This document shows positions 24,552-34,121 of a stretch of 64,000 nt of DNA, piece after piece (the stretch's first letter is position 1; every line of letters begins with the position of its first letter). The notes below the pieces were generated by a model. The model ran no database searches, had not been told where the DNA came from, and worked only from the letters and a program-made list of their open reading frames with translations. A program made the position numbers and the translations under genes. Location of the stretch: contig CAILBC010000020.1 in the NCBI GenBank assembly GCA_903832325.1, positions 1 through 64,000 of the forward strand, given 5' to 3'. This DNA comes from an uncultured Sphingomonadales bacterium. Its GTDB lineage: Bacteria; Pseudomonadota; Alphaproteobacteria; Sphingomonadales; Sphingomonadaceae.

Positions 24552-27224
24552 ATGACGGCACCGACTTTCCAGCCCAAGGAATACCAGAAGGCAGCACTTG
24601 ATCGCTTCCGTGCGTATCTGCGCGATAGCAACAGCGACGGGGCCAACATCGCCTTCTACAAAGCGACGAATCTTCCGTATCGTGCTGCACCCATTATCGC
24701 CGAGGGCACGCCCTATGTCTGCCTCCGCGTGCCGACCGGGGGTGGTAAGACCATCATGGCCGCGCACGCGGTCGGCATCGCCGCGCAGGAGTTCATGCAG
24801 GTCACCAATCCCATGGTGCTCTGGCTCGTTCCATCAACGCCGATCCTCGAACAGACGGTCGCCGCGCTGAAAGACCCCGAGCATCCCTATCGCGCGGCAC
24901 TGGCCAAGGATTTCAGCCGCAACATCACCGTCCTGACGAAGGCAGAGGCCCTGTGCATGTCGCGTGCAGATGCCGAGGGCGGCGCTTGCGTTCTCGTTTC
25001 CACAATCCAGTCGTTTCGACGCATGCAAGCCAACGGCGAGCAGGACACCGAGGGATTGAAGGCATATCAGGATGCCGGGGCACTGATGGCCCATTTCTCC
25101 GGTTTAACGGACCAGCAAATATCTGGCCTTGAGCAGTTTGAGGGGACTGATAGGCCCGTCGCTTCGTTGGCGAACCTGCTTCGCCTTCACCGCCCCATGG
25201 TGATCGTGGATGAGGCCCACAATGCCCGCACCCCCCTGTCGTTCGATACCCTCGCTCGATTTAACCCGTCCCTGATCCTCGAACTCACTGCGACACCCCA
25301 GACGAAGCACGATCCTTCCAAGGACGAGCACGCGTCGAACATCCTCTATTCCGTCTCCGCCGCCGAACTGAAAGCGGAGCAGATGATCAAGATGCCGATC
25401 AAGTTGACCACGGATGCCGACTGGCAAAAGACCGTGGGCGCGGCGCTCGATTGTCAGGCGGCGCTCGAAGAAGCTGCCATTGCCGAAGAGGCGGAAACGC
25501 ATGAATATCTGCGTCCGTTGGTGCTGTTTCAGGCGCAAAGCGCGTCGGCGAGCGATCCCACGCGCCTGACATACGACGAGATCGAACGATATTTGCTCGA
25601 AGACAAGAAGATAAAAAAGGAGCGGATCGCCGTTCATACCGGTCCACGAAAGGATTTGGACGGGATCAAGATCGACAGCCGGGACTGTGAAATCCGCTTC
25701 ATCATAACCGTTCAGAAACTCAAAGAGGGCTGGGATTGCCCCTTCGCGTATATCCTCTGCTCGGTCGCCGAACAGGTATCCTCAACAGCCATCGAGCAAA
25801 TCCTTGGCCGCGTGCTGCGTATGCCCAAGGCGCAACGGAAGCGGCGTGATGCTCTCAACTGCGCATATGCGTTCGTGGCGTCCCGCAACTTCGACACGAC
25901 TGCCCAGCAGTTGAAGGATGGGCTGGTCGAAGGAGCCGGATTCAATAAGCTGGAAGCCGACCAGATCATCGCCCCGCAAGGCGACATCGGGTATCAGGAG
26001 ATCGCAGAGCAGGTCCGGCACCAATCTGACCCGATTGGCGATCAGGACATGCCCCATCAGGCTGTTGAAGCCGTGCTGGCGAAGTTGCCGCCGTCGATCA
26101 AGGCGCGGGTATCGTTCGATCAGGAAACTCGGGCCATTGCGTATCAGGGGCCGATGTCGCGGGAGAATCGCAACCTGCTGCAACTCGCGTTCGCCAAGGT
26201 GCCCAAGGCCGAGACGGCCATCGACCGGCTATTCGCGAAGTCCAACAACTTGCAGACATCGGCGGCGGACGAGACCGACAAGCCAGCATTCATTGTGCCG
26301 CTGCTCGGGTTCCGCAAACAGGGCGAGCTTGAGTTATTCTCGAAAGAGCACTTCTTGGATTTGCCTTGGCGGCTCGACGAGTGCGATCCCGCCAGCATCG
26401 AGGCGCGGTTCAAGCTCGTCGATCACAGCCAGACTGGGCAGATCGATGTGTCCGACAAGGGCAAGGTTGAGATCGATTTCATCAAGCGCCTCCAAGGCGA
26501 TCTCTCTGCAATCATTCAAGAACCTTCGTGGACCTTGCCGCGATTAGCCAACTGGCTGGATTCGGGCATTTCCCATCCCGACATTACCAAGCCGAGCGCA
26601 ATCGTGTTCATTTCCAAGGCGGTCCAGCACCTGATCGACAAGGGGACGCCGCTGGATGTTCTGGCGCGCAACAAATACGAGCTACGCAAAACCCTCGGCC
26701 AGTTGATCTCTGACCTGCGCGGGGAACGGGAAACTGGGAACTACTCTGCACTTTTCGCCGCCAATGCGTCAGACTTTGCGACCAGCGCCAACCTTGCAAT
26801 GATTTTCGATGACCAGAGCTACGCCTTCAATCAGCCCTATAGCGGGCCGACGAAGTTCAATAAGCATTACACACGCCTGATCGGCGATCTCAAGCCGAGC
26901 GGTGAAGAGTTCGACTGTGCGGTCCATCTCGATCGCATGGAAGCAGTCCGGTTTTGGATCAGGAATGTGGAAGGCAAGAGCACATCGTTTTGGCTGCAAC
27001 TACCGCATCAGAAGTTCTATCCGGATTTCGTCGCCATGCTCCACGATGGCCGCGTCCTTGTCGTGGAATACAAGGGCGGGCACCTCTACCCGGGCGAAGG
27101 CGACAAGCGCATGATTGGAAGCGTGTGGGCTGATGCCAGCGAGGGGACATGCCTGTTCTGCATGCCCACTGATCGAAAGTTTTCGCTGATCGATGACACG
27201 ATCAAAGTCCAAACCCCCACCTGA
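24552..27224 (+). CDS. res: Type III restriction enzyme subunit (Res), helicase-nuclease
   Basis: An 890-residue superfamily 2 translocase with Walker A PTGGGKT (61-67), DEAH box (Asp220), ELTATPQTKHD as motif III and EQILGRVLRMPK as motif VI. The C-terminus has the endonuclease motif: Pro824-Asp825, then Glu839-Tyr-Lys841. All key residues of a functional Res are present and the frame is intact, so the pair should be active. Base composition is closer to the host than that of the mod core. Confidence 0.92.
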   Translation: MTAPTFQPKEYQKAALDRFRAYLRDSNSDGANIAFYKATNLPYRAAPIIAEGTPYVCLRVPTGGGKTIMAAHAVGIAAQEFMQVTNPMVLWLVPSTPILEQTVAALKDPEHPYRAALAKDFSRNITVLTKAEALCMSRADAEGGACVLVSTIQSFRRMQANGEQDTEGLKAYQDAGALMAHFSGLTDQQISGLEQFEGTDRPVASLANLLRLHRPMVIVDEAHNARTPLSFDTLARFNPSLILELTATPQTKHDPSKDEHASNILYSVSAAELKAEQMIKMPIKLTTDADWQKTVGAALDCQAALEEAAIAEEAETHEYLRPLVLFQAQSASASDPTRLTYDEIERYLLEDKKIKKERIAVHTGPRKDLDGIKIDSRDCEIRFIITVQKLKEGWDCPFAYILCSVAEQVSSTAIEQILGRVLRMPKAQRKRRDALNCAYAFVASRNFDTTAQQLKDGLVEGAGFNKLEADQIIAPQGDIGYQEIAEQVRHQSDPIGDQDMPHQAVEAVLAKLPPSIKARVSFDQETRAIAYQGPMSRENRNLLQLAFAKVPKAETAIDRLFAKSNNLQTSAADETDKPAFIVPLLGFRKQGELELFSKEHFLDLPWRLDECDPASIEARFKLVDHSQTGQIDVSDKGKVEIDFIKRLQGDLSAIIQEPSWTLPRLANWLDSGISHPDITKPSAIVFISKAVQHLIDKGTPLDVLARNKYELRKTLGQLISDLRGERETGNYSALFAANASDFATSANLAMIFDDQSYAFNQPYSGPTKFNKHYTRLIGDLKPSGEEFDCAVHLDRMEAVRFWIRNVEGKSTSFWLQLPHQKFYPDFVAMLHDGRVLVVEYKGGHLYPGEGDKRMIGSVWADASEGTCLFCMPTDRKFSLIDDTIKVQTPT

Positions 27225-27245
27225 TGATTTGTGGTCGAGGCGAAC

Positions 27246-27346
27246 AGACCATCCTCGTTGTTCACCTTCAGATCGAGGATGAAACCATCGCCGTCGGAAT
27301 AGCGTCAAGGCTCTTTGAGGTTTTTGATTTTCAGAGAACCAAGATG
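27246..27346 (-). pseudogene. Tyrosine-integrase N-terminal remnant
   Basis: On the minus strand one frame reads LKIKNLKEP, stop (TGA at 27305-27307), RYSDGDGFILDLKV. This closely resembles the arm-binding N-terminus of alphaproteobacterial tyrosine integrases, which commonly read LxEPGRYSDGDGLxL. The expected Gly codon GGA has become TGA. Only about 30 residues remain; the rest is gone where res begins. It lies just inside the 3' side of tRNA-Ser, the usual place for an integrase gene that used the tRNA as attachment site. The call rests on motif recognition and is moderately secure. Confidence 0.5.
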
Positions 27347-27446
27347 TCCCGCAGGTTCAACTCCATTTCACCCCCACACTTGATCCCACACCCCCCTCTG
27401 GAAAGTTGAGAACACAAGTAGAACGATGCGGACAGGCAAGACGTAG

Positions 27447-27470
27447 AAAAAGCCGCATTTCTGCGGCTTT
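27447..27470 (-). terminator. Rho-independent terminator of tRNA-Ser
   Basis: AAAGCCGCA and TGCGGCTTT arms with a TTTC loop. Read on the minus strand the hairpin is followed by a run of T, as expected for termination about 35 bp after the tRNA. It can also serve the plus strand. Confidence 0.75.
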
Positions 27471-27504
27471 CCGGACCATAGTGGATTGTTCTGGACATGG
27501 TAGG

Positions 27505-27595
27505 TGGCGGAGCGGGAGGGATTCGAACCCTCGATACGCTTTTGACGTATACTCACTTTCCAGGCGAGCGCCTTCGACCACTCGGCCACCGCTCC
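27505..27595 (-). tRNA. tRNA-Ser(GGA)
   Basis: A 91-nt class II tRNA with a 7-bp acceptor stem (GGAGCGG/CCGCTCC), D-arm GGCCGAGTGGTCGAAGGC, anticodon loop CTGGAAA (anticodon GGA), a long variable arm and T-arm GGGTTCGAATCCC. CCA is encoded at 27507-27505. Its 3' end faces the restriction-modification island, which fits integration at a tRNA gene. Confidence 0.97.
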
Positions 27596-27673
27596 GCATG
27601 CTCTGGACAGGCGGTGGGCCCTAGCCGCACGGTGGGGGTTTCGCAAGGGCGCAGGCGGTGGCATGGTGCGATT

Positions 27674-28666
27674 ATGATGGTCATGTCCAACCGTATCGCC
27701 CGGTCCGTGCTGCTGCCGCTGTCGCTTGCCGCGCTGGCGGCGGCGCCGCATGCCGCCCTTGCCCGCGCGGAGGAGCCAGCCGTGCTCTCTCCGCCGGAGA
27801 TCATCGCCGCGGCGCCGGCGGCGCAGTGGGTGGCGATTGCGCCGGCCGATCTGCTGGTGATGGATCTGGCACCCGACGCGGGCAGCCGTGATTTTGGGGG
27901 TCATGAGGCCGGCGCCCATGTGCGGCGGGTGGTGATCCATTTGCTGCCGGCGCCGTTTTCGCAAGGGTGGATCGGCAATATCCGCAAGCTGGCGGCCGCG
28001 CACTGGTGGGATGGCACCAGCGTCAACCGCACGCAGGACAATTACGTGGTGCAGTGGGGCGATCCCGACGGGGATGACAAGGCCAGGGCAAAGCCCCTGC
28101 CCGCAGGCCTGATCGACAATGGCGAAAACGCCTATGTCGCCCCGCGCTTTGCCCTGGCGCCCGGCGCCGAGGCCGCGCCCGCCTATGGCGCCGATGCCTA
28201 TGCCGGGGAAAATCGCATCATTTCAGGCTGGCCGATCGGGCTGGACAAAGATCATGCCTGGCCGCTGCATTGTTATGGCATGGTCGGGGTGGGGCGTGAC
28301 AATCCGCCCGATACCGGCAGCGGTGCGGAGCTTTATGTCGTGATCGGCCAGGCCCCGCGCCAGCTTGATCGCAATATCGCGCTGGTCGGGCGGGTGATCG
28401 AAGGGATCGAACTGCTGTCGAGCCTGCCGCGCGGCACCGGGCCGATCGGGTTCTACACCCGCGCGGCCGAACGTGTGCCGATCGTGGCGATCCGCAATGG
28501 CGGCGATGTGCCCGGCCTGCCGCGATACCAGATGCTCGATACCAACGGGTCCGCCTTTGCCCGCTATGCCGATGCGCGCGCCAACCGGCGCGACCGGTTC
28601 TTTATCCGCGCGGCCGGCGGGGTTGATGTGTGCAACGTGCCCGTGCCGGTGCGCCGCGCGCCGTGA
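27674..28666 (+). CDS. Cyclophilin-type peptidyl-prolyl isomerase, exported
   Basis: A 330-residue protein with a signal peptide ([20 protein letters not shown]). A divergent cyclophilin domain follows, with [41 protein letters not shown] and [22 protein letters not shown]. Expected to catalyse proline isomerisation of periplasmic proteins, though it is longer than simple cyclophilins. The start is not fixed: ATG at 27674, 27677 or 27683. Its last four bases overlap the start of the DUF1905 gene, which suggests coupling. Confidence 0.85.
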   Translation: MMVMSNRIARSVLLPLSLAALAAAPHAALARAEEPAVLSPPEIIAAAPAAQWVAIAPADLLVMDLAPDAGSRDFGGHEAGAHVRRVVIHLLPAPFSQGWIGNIRKLAAAHWWDGTSVNRTQDNYVVQWGDPDGDDKARAKPLPAGLIDNGENAYVAPRFALAPGAEAAPAYGADAYAGENRIISGWPIGLDKDHAWPLHCYGMVGVGRDNPPDTGSGAELYVVIGQAPRQLDRNIALVGRVIEGIELLSSLPRGTGPIGFYTRAAERVPIVAIRNGGDVPGLPRYQMLDTNGSAFARYADARANRRDRFFIRAAGGVDVCNVPVPVRRAP

Positions 28667-28986
28667 TCGAGGCGGATGGCGAACCCCGTGACTTTGCCGC
28701 CAGGCTGGAACAGTGGCACAGTGACAGCCACGGCATCTGGCATTTCATTCCGGTGCCCGCCCCGGTGGCCGAGGCGCTGGATGGCACCGCGCTGATGCGC
28801 CGGCTGGAAAGCGGCCGGCGCAGCGGGTTTGGCTCGGTAAAGCTGACCATCCGCATCGGATCGAGCACCTGGCGCACATCCGCCTTTCCCATGCGGAGCA
28901 GTTGGGCAATCCCGGTGTCGGCCAAAGTGCGCAAGGCCGAGGCGATTGCCGCGGGCGATCTGCTGAACGTAACGCTGATCTTTTGA
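28663..28986 (+). CDS. DUF1905 domain protein
   Basis: A 107-residue small beta-rich protein with the DUF1905 pattern: WHFIPVPAPVAEAL, then FGSVKLTIRIGSSTWRTSAFP and an AIAAGDLLNVTLIF ending. The GTG start at 28663 overlaps the TGA of the upstream gene (GTGA), a common arrangement for translational coupling. Function of the family is unknown. Confidence 0.8.
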   Translation: MIEADGEPRDFAARLEQWHSDSHGIWHFIPVPAPVAEALDGTALMRRLESGRRSGFGSVKLTIRIGSSTWRTSAFPMRSSWAIPVSAKVRKAEAIAAGDLLNVTLIF

Positions 28987-29042
28987 TGCTGCAGGTTGCA
29001 CGCGGTTAATCACCCGCTTAAGACAGCGCCAAACGGGTAATA

Positions 29043-29132
29043 CCAATGTGCAATGAGCGGGACTCACTGCACATTGGCACAAGCCCGCGCGGCGCTTGAG
29101 CGTCACGATGTTCGATGAGTTCCACTCATCGA
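29043..29132. repeat. Two inverted repeats with TGAG-N5-CTCA core upstream of the CoA transferase
   Basis: CCAATGTGCAATGAG (29043-29057) pairs, with one mismatch, with CTCACTGCACATTGG (29063-29077). TCGATGAG (29112-29119) pairs perfectly with CTCATCGA (29125-29132). Both share the core TGAG-five bases-CTCA. The first may be a terminator for DUF1905 but lacks a T-run. The second lies 22 bp before the GTG start at 29155. A paired operator is a fair reading. Confidence 0.45.
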
Positions 29133-29154
29133 CCATCCGTATAAGGATCAGCGC

Positions 29155-30315
29155 GTGGCCGCAACCAAGCTGCTTGAAGGCATTCGCATTGTCGATCTGA
29201 CCAGTGTCGTGTTCGGGCCCTATGCGACCGAAATCATGGCCGATCTGGGCGCCGATGTGATCAAGGTGGAGGGCCCCACCGGCGATCAGTTCCGCCACGC
29301 CGGCCGGCCGCGCACCACCCCCGGCATGGGCCCCTGCACGCTCAATCTCAACAAGGGCAAACGCTCGCTCGCGGTCGATCTGAAAACGCCCGAGGGCAAG
29401 GCCGCGCTGACCCGGCAACTGGCCGAAGCCGATGTGTTCATCCACAATGTGCGCAAGGGCGCGATCGAGCGGCTGGGCTTTGGCTATGACGCGGTGCGCG
29501 AAATCCGGCCCGATATCATCTATGTCCATTGCGTGGGGTTCGGGTCAGACGGGCCCTATGCCGATCTTCAGGCCTATGACGATGTGATCCAGGCCGCCAC
29601 GGGCACCACCACGCTGCTGCCCCGCGCCGATGGCAACCCCGCGCCGCGCTATCTGCCTTCGCTGATTGCCGACAAAGTGGCGGGGCTGCACGGCGCCTAT
29701 GCGATCCTGGCCGCGGTGGTGCACAAATTGCGCTTTGGCGGGGGGCAGTTCGTCGAAGTGCCGATGTTTGAAAGCTTTGCCCATTTCATGGCGCAGGAGC
29801 ACCTGTTTGGCGCGACGCTGGTGCCGCCGATCGAGCCGGCCGGCTATCCGCGCCAGATCGATCCGTTTCGCCAGCCGTTTCCGACGGCCGACGGGCACAT
29901 CAGCCTGGTGCCCTATGCCGATGCCGCGCTGCAACGGGTGTTTGCGCTGCTGGATGCGGAGCACCTGCTCGCAGATCCGCGCTTTGCCACGCCAAAGGAT
30001 CGCGCCGCGAATATCAGCCAGGCCTATGCCGAAATCGCCCTGCGCACGCCCGCGCGCAGCAATGCCGAATGGGCGCGGATCTTTGCCGAACACCAGATCC
30101 CGGCGATGCCGGTGCGCGATCTGGCCGATCTGACCAGCGATCCGCATCTGGCACAAGTCGGCCTGTTTCAGCAGCGCACCCACCCCACCGAAGGCGATTA
30201 CCTGCACCTGAAGCCGCCGGTGACCTTTTCCGCCGGATCGTGCGAAACCGGCCCCGCGCCGACTATCGGGCAGGACAATGTCGCGCTCGGTGCGCCGCCG
30301 CCCACCTGGCCCTGA
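29155..30315 (+). CDS. CoA transferase, family III (CaiB/BaiF)
   Basis: A 386-residue family III CoA transferase with RIVDLTSVVFGPYATEIMADL at the N-terminus (residues 11-31, the standard nucleotide-binding start) and AYDDVIQAATG, in which Asp142 or Asp143 corresponds to the catalytic Asp169 of formyl-CoA transferase. It lacks the His-Asp racemase signature of the protein at 2938, so it is a transferase rather than AMACR. GTG start with AAGGA 7 bases upstream. The acid it activates cannot be told; no pathway partners are next to it. Confidence 0.88.
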   Translation: MAATKLLEGIRIVDLTSVVFGPYATEIMADLGADVIKVEGPTGDQFRHAGRPRTTPGMGPCTLNLNKGKRSLAVDLKTPEGKAALTRQLAEADVFIHNVRKGAIERLGFGYDAVREIRPDIIYVHCVGFGSDGPYADLQAYDDVIQAATGTTTLLPRADGNPAPRYLPSLIADKVAGLHGAYAILAAVVHKLRFGGGQFVEVPMFESFAHFMAQEHLFGATLVPPIEPAGYPRQIDPFRQPFPTADGHISLVPYADAALQRVFALLDAEHLLADPRFATPKDRAANISQAYAEIALRTPARSNAEWARIFAEHQIPAMPVRDLADLTSDPHLAQVGLFQQRTHPTEGDYLHLKPPVTFSAGSCETGPAPTIGQDNVALGAPPPTWP

Positions 30316-30508
30316 ACGTCTGTAGCCAAACCGCTGCCGCTGATCGGTCCGGCATCCAGCCGGGCAACCGTAGTGCCTGATTTTACATGGTTTTCCCCGA
30401 AAAAGCGGTGCCCATTTTGCTCCACCACAGTCTTTCTTCCGGTTTGCCGTGTTTTCCGAACCGTTCGGTGATTCCACCTCACTCGAAAACACTCTAAGGC
30501 CCCGGCCC

Positions 30509-31837
30509 ATGGACAAATCAGCATCAAAGCCTGCCCCGCGCGTACTCACGCGCCGCCGCGTGGCCACTGTGCACAATCGCCTTGCCGCCGTGCTCGGCGC
30601 GGTGGCGCTGGGCCTGGTGGCAATCGTGTTTGCGCGCACCGGCGAAGCGGCGCAGGGCCTGTTCCTGCGCATGGTCGCGGTGTTTCCCCATGCGCCTTTC
30701 GTGGTCACGCCGCTGGTGTTTGCCGGTGTGGTGCTGGTGACGCGCCGCGCGTTTCCGGCGGCGCGCGGATCGGGCATTCCGCAAGTCATGGCAGCCGCGC
30801 ATCACCCCGAAGCGCAAGCGAACGGCGATCTGGTTTCGATCCGCACGGCCCTGGCAAAACTGGCGGGTACGATTGCCATGCTGCTCGCCGGCGGTTCGGT
30901 AGGCCGTGAAGGCCCGACCGTGCAGATCAGCGCGGCGTTGATGGTGGCGGTGCATCGCTGGCTGCGTGTGCCGGTCAGCGCGGGCGTGATCATTGCCGGG
31001 GGGGCGGCGGGGGTTGCCGCGGCGTTCAACACCCCGCTGGCCGGGGTGGCCTTTGCCATCGAGGAACTGGCCGCCGCGTTTGAACAGAAAGTGGCCGTGC
31101 TGGTCATGCTGGCGGTGATGATTTCCGGCCTGGTGAGCCTCGGCATTGCCGGAGACTATGTCTATTTCGGCGCGACCGGCGGCACGATGCCCTTGCGCAC
31201 GATGATCATCGTGTCCCCCGTGGCCGGTGTGGCTGGCGGTGTGTGCGGCGGTCTGTTTGCCCGCGCGCTGATCGCCATGACCGGGCGCGGTTCAGCCCCG
31301 GGAAATCGGCTCATCATGGCCCTGCGATCGCGCCCGGTGCTGTTTGCGGCACTGTGCGGGCTGGTCGTTGCGAGCACCGGCTGGGCCACCGACGGGCTGA
31401 GCTGGGGCACCGGATACGACACCACGCGGCACCTGCTGGCGGGCGATTCTGCCTCGCTGACATTCGGCCCGGCAAAATTCATTGCCACGCTGGCCACCGC
31501 GCTCAGCGGGGCGCCCGGCGGCATTTTCGCGCCGTCGCTATCGGTCGGTGCCGGGCTGGGGCAGTTGATCGCGGCCCTGTTTCCGGGCAGCGCCACCGGG
31601 GCCATCGTGCTGCTGGGCATGGTCGGCTATTTTACCGGAGTGGTGCGCGCGCCGATGACGGCGGTGATCATCATGATGGAAATGACGGCCGACCGCACGA
31701 TGATCCTGCCCCTGTTCGCCAGCGCGCTGATCGCCGACGCGGTGAGCGCGTGGGTCTGCCCGCACAAGCTCTATCACGCGCTGTCGCGCCAATTCCACGC
31801 CGAACCAAAAGCCCCGTCAGCCGCCACCGAAACCTGA
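30509..31837 (+). CDS. ClC-type chloride channel / H+-Cl- antiporter
   Basis: A 442-residue membrane protein with the ClC signatures GSGIPQ (87-92, usually GSGIPE), GREGP (132-136, with the gating Glu134) and a GGIFAPSLSVG-type segment (reads APGGIFAPSLSVG). A Glu pair at 185-186 in AIEEL matches the internal proton glutamate, so exchange rather than channel behaviour is expected. It has no C-terminal CBS domains. ATG at 30509; AAGG is upstream at a slightly long distance. The preceding 190 bp hold no other gene. Confidence 0.9.
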   Translation: MDKSASKPAPRVLTRRRVATVHNRLAAVLGAVALGLVAIVFARTGEAAQGLFLRMVAVFPHAPFVVTPLVFAGVVLVTRRAFPAARGSGIPQVMAAAHHPEAQANGDLVSIRTALAKLAGTIAMLLAGGSVGREGPTVQISAALMVAVHRWLRVPVSAGVIIAGGAAGVAAAFNTPLAGVAFAIEELAAAFEQKVAVLVMLAVMISGLVSLGIAGDYVYFGATGGTMPLRTMIIVSPVAGVAGGVCGGLFARALIAMTGRGSAPGNRLIMALRSRPVLFAALCGLVVASTGWATDGLSWGTGYDTTRHLLAGDSASLTFGPAKFIATLATALSGAPGGIFAPSLSVGAGLGQLIAALFPGSATGAIVLLGMVGYFTGVVRAPMTAVIIMMEMTADRTMILPLFASALIADAVSAWVCPHKLYHALSRQFHAEPKAPSAATET

Positions 31838-31865
31838 AATCCGCGCCCCGGGTCCGGTACGGCGT

Positions 31866-33956
31866 TCAGATCCTGTCGGCCTGGGCCACGGCATCGCTCG
31901 CGCGCAGCGCGCTGAGAATGCGGGTAAGGTGCGCCAGATCGCGCACTTCCAGATCGACGACATAAGTATGGAACGGGTTTTCGCGCTGGGTCATTTCGAG
32001 ATTGACCACGTTGGCGTGATTTTTTCCAAAAATTCCCGCCATTTCGGCCAATGTGCCGGGGCGGTTGTACAATTCGGCGCGAATGCGGCCGATCGCGCCG
32101 TCGGTGCGCGCATCCCATGACAGGTCGATCCAGTCGGCATCGACACCGCTGGCCAGTTCCAGGCAATCGATCGAATGCACTTCCACCCCCATGCCCGGCC
32201 GGCGCAGCCCGACGATGCGGTCGCCCGGCACCGGGTGGCAGCACGGCGCCAGCGTGAATGCCGCACCGGGGCTAAGGCCGCGCACCGCGATCGCGTATTG
32301 TTGGCGGGGCCAGTCTTCTTCGGGCACTTGCGCCGCGCTGCCGGGCACCAGCGCCTCCATCACCTGCCGGTCGCTCACCCGCGCCTGGCCGATTGCCACC
32401 AGCAGGTCTTCCTCGTTGTTCAGCTTCAGCCGGCGGATCGCCTCGGCCAGCGCCTTCTTGCCGATCTTGGTGGGCAGGCGTTCGATGATTTCGTCATAGA
32501 GCTTGCGCCCGGTGGCGGCCACTTCGGCGCGTTCCTTTTGCCGCACCGCGCGGCGGATCGCGGCGCGCGCCTTGCCGGTTACGGCAAAGCTGAGCCACGA
32601 AAGCTGCGGCTCCGATGTGCGGCTGCGGATGATTTCAACCACATCGCCATTGGTCAGCGCGGTGCGCAGCGGCACGTGGCGGCCGTTGATCTTTGCCCCC
32701 ACCGCCGCCGCGCCCAGATTGGTGTGCACGGCAAAGGCAAAATCGATCGGCGTTGCGCCCTTGGGCAGCTGGAACAGCGCGCCCTTTGGCGTGAACGCAA
32801 AGATGCGATCCTGATACATCGCCATGCGCGTGTTTTCGAGCAGTTCCTCGGCATCGTTGCTGGAATCGAGAATTTCCACCAGATCGCGCAGCCAGCCGAC
32901 CTGCCCGTCGGGCTTTGCCCCGCCCTGTTTGTAGGCCCAGTGCGCGGCCAGGCCATATTCGTTGGTGCGGTGCATTTCGCGCGTCTTGATCTGCACCTCC
33001 ACGCGCATCGCGTTGTTGTAGATCAACGAGGTGTGCAGGCTTTTGTAGCCGTTGATCTTTGGCGTGGAGACATAGTCCTTGAACCGGCCCGGGATCATCT
33101 GCCACGTGCGGTGCAACACGCCCAGCGCGGCATAGCAATCGGCATCGGTTTCGGTCAGCACGCGAAACGCCATGATATCGGTGATCTGTTCAAACGAAAC
33201 GTGGCGCTCGGCCATCTTTTTCCAGATCGAATAGGGATGCTTTTCGCGGCCGGCCACTTCCACCCGCATGCCCGACCCGGCCAGCGACTGCTTGATCTGC
33301 AGCGCGATGGCATCCACCTGCCCTTCGCCGGCGGCGCGGATCGATTCCAGCCGGCCGGTGATCGTGGCATAGGCATCGGGTTCCAGCTGCTGAAACGCCA
33401 GCAACTGCATTTCGCGCATATATTCGTACATGCCCACGCGCTGGGCCAGCGGGGCATAGATTTCCATCGTTTCGCGCGCGATGCGGCGGCGTTTGTCGGC
33501 GCTGCGGATGAAATGCAGCGTGCGCATGTTGTGCAGCCGGTCGGCAAGCTTGACCAGCAACACGCGCAAGTCTTCGCTCATCGCCAGCAGGAACTTGCGC
33601 AGGTTTTCCGCCGCGCGCTCGTTTTCCGACATCGTTTCGATCTTGGACAGCTTGGTCACGCCATCCACCATGCGCGCCACATTCGCGCCAAACAGCCGCT
33701 CGATTTCGGCCGTGGTTGCCAGCGTATCCTCTACCGTATCGTGCAGCAGCGCGGTCATGATCGTTTCCTGATCGAGCTTCAGCTCGGTCATCAGGCCAGC
33801 CACTTCGACCGGATGCGAAAAATACGGATCGCCGCTGGCGCGTTTCTGCGTGCCGTGTTTCTGCACGGTATAGACATAGGCACGGTTGAGCATCGCCTCG
33901 TCCGCATCGGGGGCATAGGCAAGCACGCGTTCGACAAGTTCGTACTGACGCAACAT
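31866..33956 (-). CDS. Bifunctional (p)ppGpp synthetase/hydrolase (Rel/SpoT)
   Basis: A 696-residue Rsh protein. Its domains in order are: HD hydrolase (His49, HDTVED at 72-77), synthetase (KHPYSIWKKM, YVSTPKINGYKSLHTSLIY, EVQIKTREMHR), TGS (IFAFTPKGALFQLPKGATP) and a C-terminal ACT domain. The synthetase loop reads RFKD, the charge signature of bifunctional enzymes rather than ExDD of monofunctional RelA. The only long Rsh in the window and probably the sole one, as in most alphaproteobacteria. The start at 33956 (MLRQYELVERV) matches the family; upstream in-frame ATGs are less likely. Confidence 0.95.
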   Translation of the reverse strand: MLRQYELVERVLAYAPDADEAMLNRAYVYTVQKHGTQKRASGDPYFSHPVEVAGLMTELKLDQETIMTALLHDTVEDTLATTAEIERLFGANVARMVDGVTKLSKIETMSENERAAENLRKFLLAMSEDLRVLLVKLADRLHNMRTLHFIRSADKRRRIARETMEIYAPLAQRVGMYEYMREMQLLAFQQLEPDAYATITGRLESIRAAGEGQVDAIALQIKQSLAGSGMRVEVAGREKHPYSIWKKMAERHVSFEQITDIMAFRVLTETDADCYAALGVLHRTWQMIPGRFKDYVSTPKINGYKSLHTSLIYNNAMRVEVQIKTREMHRTNEYGLAAHWAYKQGGAKPDGQVGWLRDLVEILDSSNDAEELLENTRMAMYQDRIFAFTPKGALFQLPKGATPIDFAFAVHTNLGAAAVGAKINGRHVPLRTALTNGDVVEIIRSRTSEPQLSWLSFAVTGKARAAIRRAVRQKERAEVAATGRKLYDEIIERLPTKIGKKALAEAIRRLKLNNEEDLLVAIGQARVSDRQVMEALVPGSAAQVPEEDWPRQQYAIAVRGLSPGAAFTLAPCCHPVPGDRIVGLRRPGMGVEVHSIDCLELASGVDADWIDLSWDARTDGAIGRIRAELYNRPGTLAEMAGIFGKNHANVVNLEMTQRENPFHTYVVDLEVRDLAHLTRILSALRASDAVAQADRI

Positions 33957-34121
33957 GATGCCGCCACGATGGGGGCTTGCATGGCCACAGGGCAAGGAAA
34001 AAGCGGCAGGTTTTTTCATCATGGTTTTTTCGGGTCGTGCCCCAAGGGGCAGATCCGGCAAATCCTGCGGGCTTTTGCCGATTACCATTCTTAAAATATT
34101 TACGGGTTAAACCCTGCCATC

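Noticed and set aside
27357..27599. Open frame across tRNA-Ser
   Set aside because: It reads through the tRNA gene; a well-known false product of tRNA-Ser sequences.
32175..34094. Plus-strand open frame of 639 codons opposite rel/spoT
   Set aside because: Antisense shadow of a highly conserved gene; no start signal or recognisable fold.
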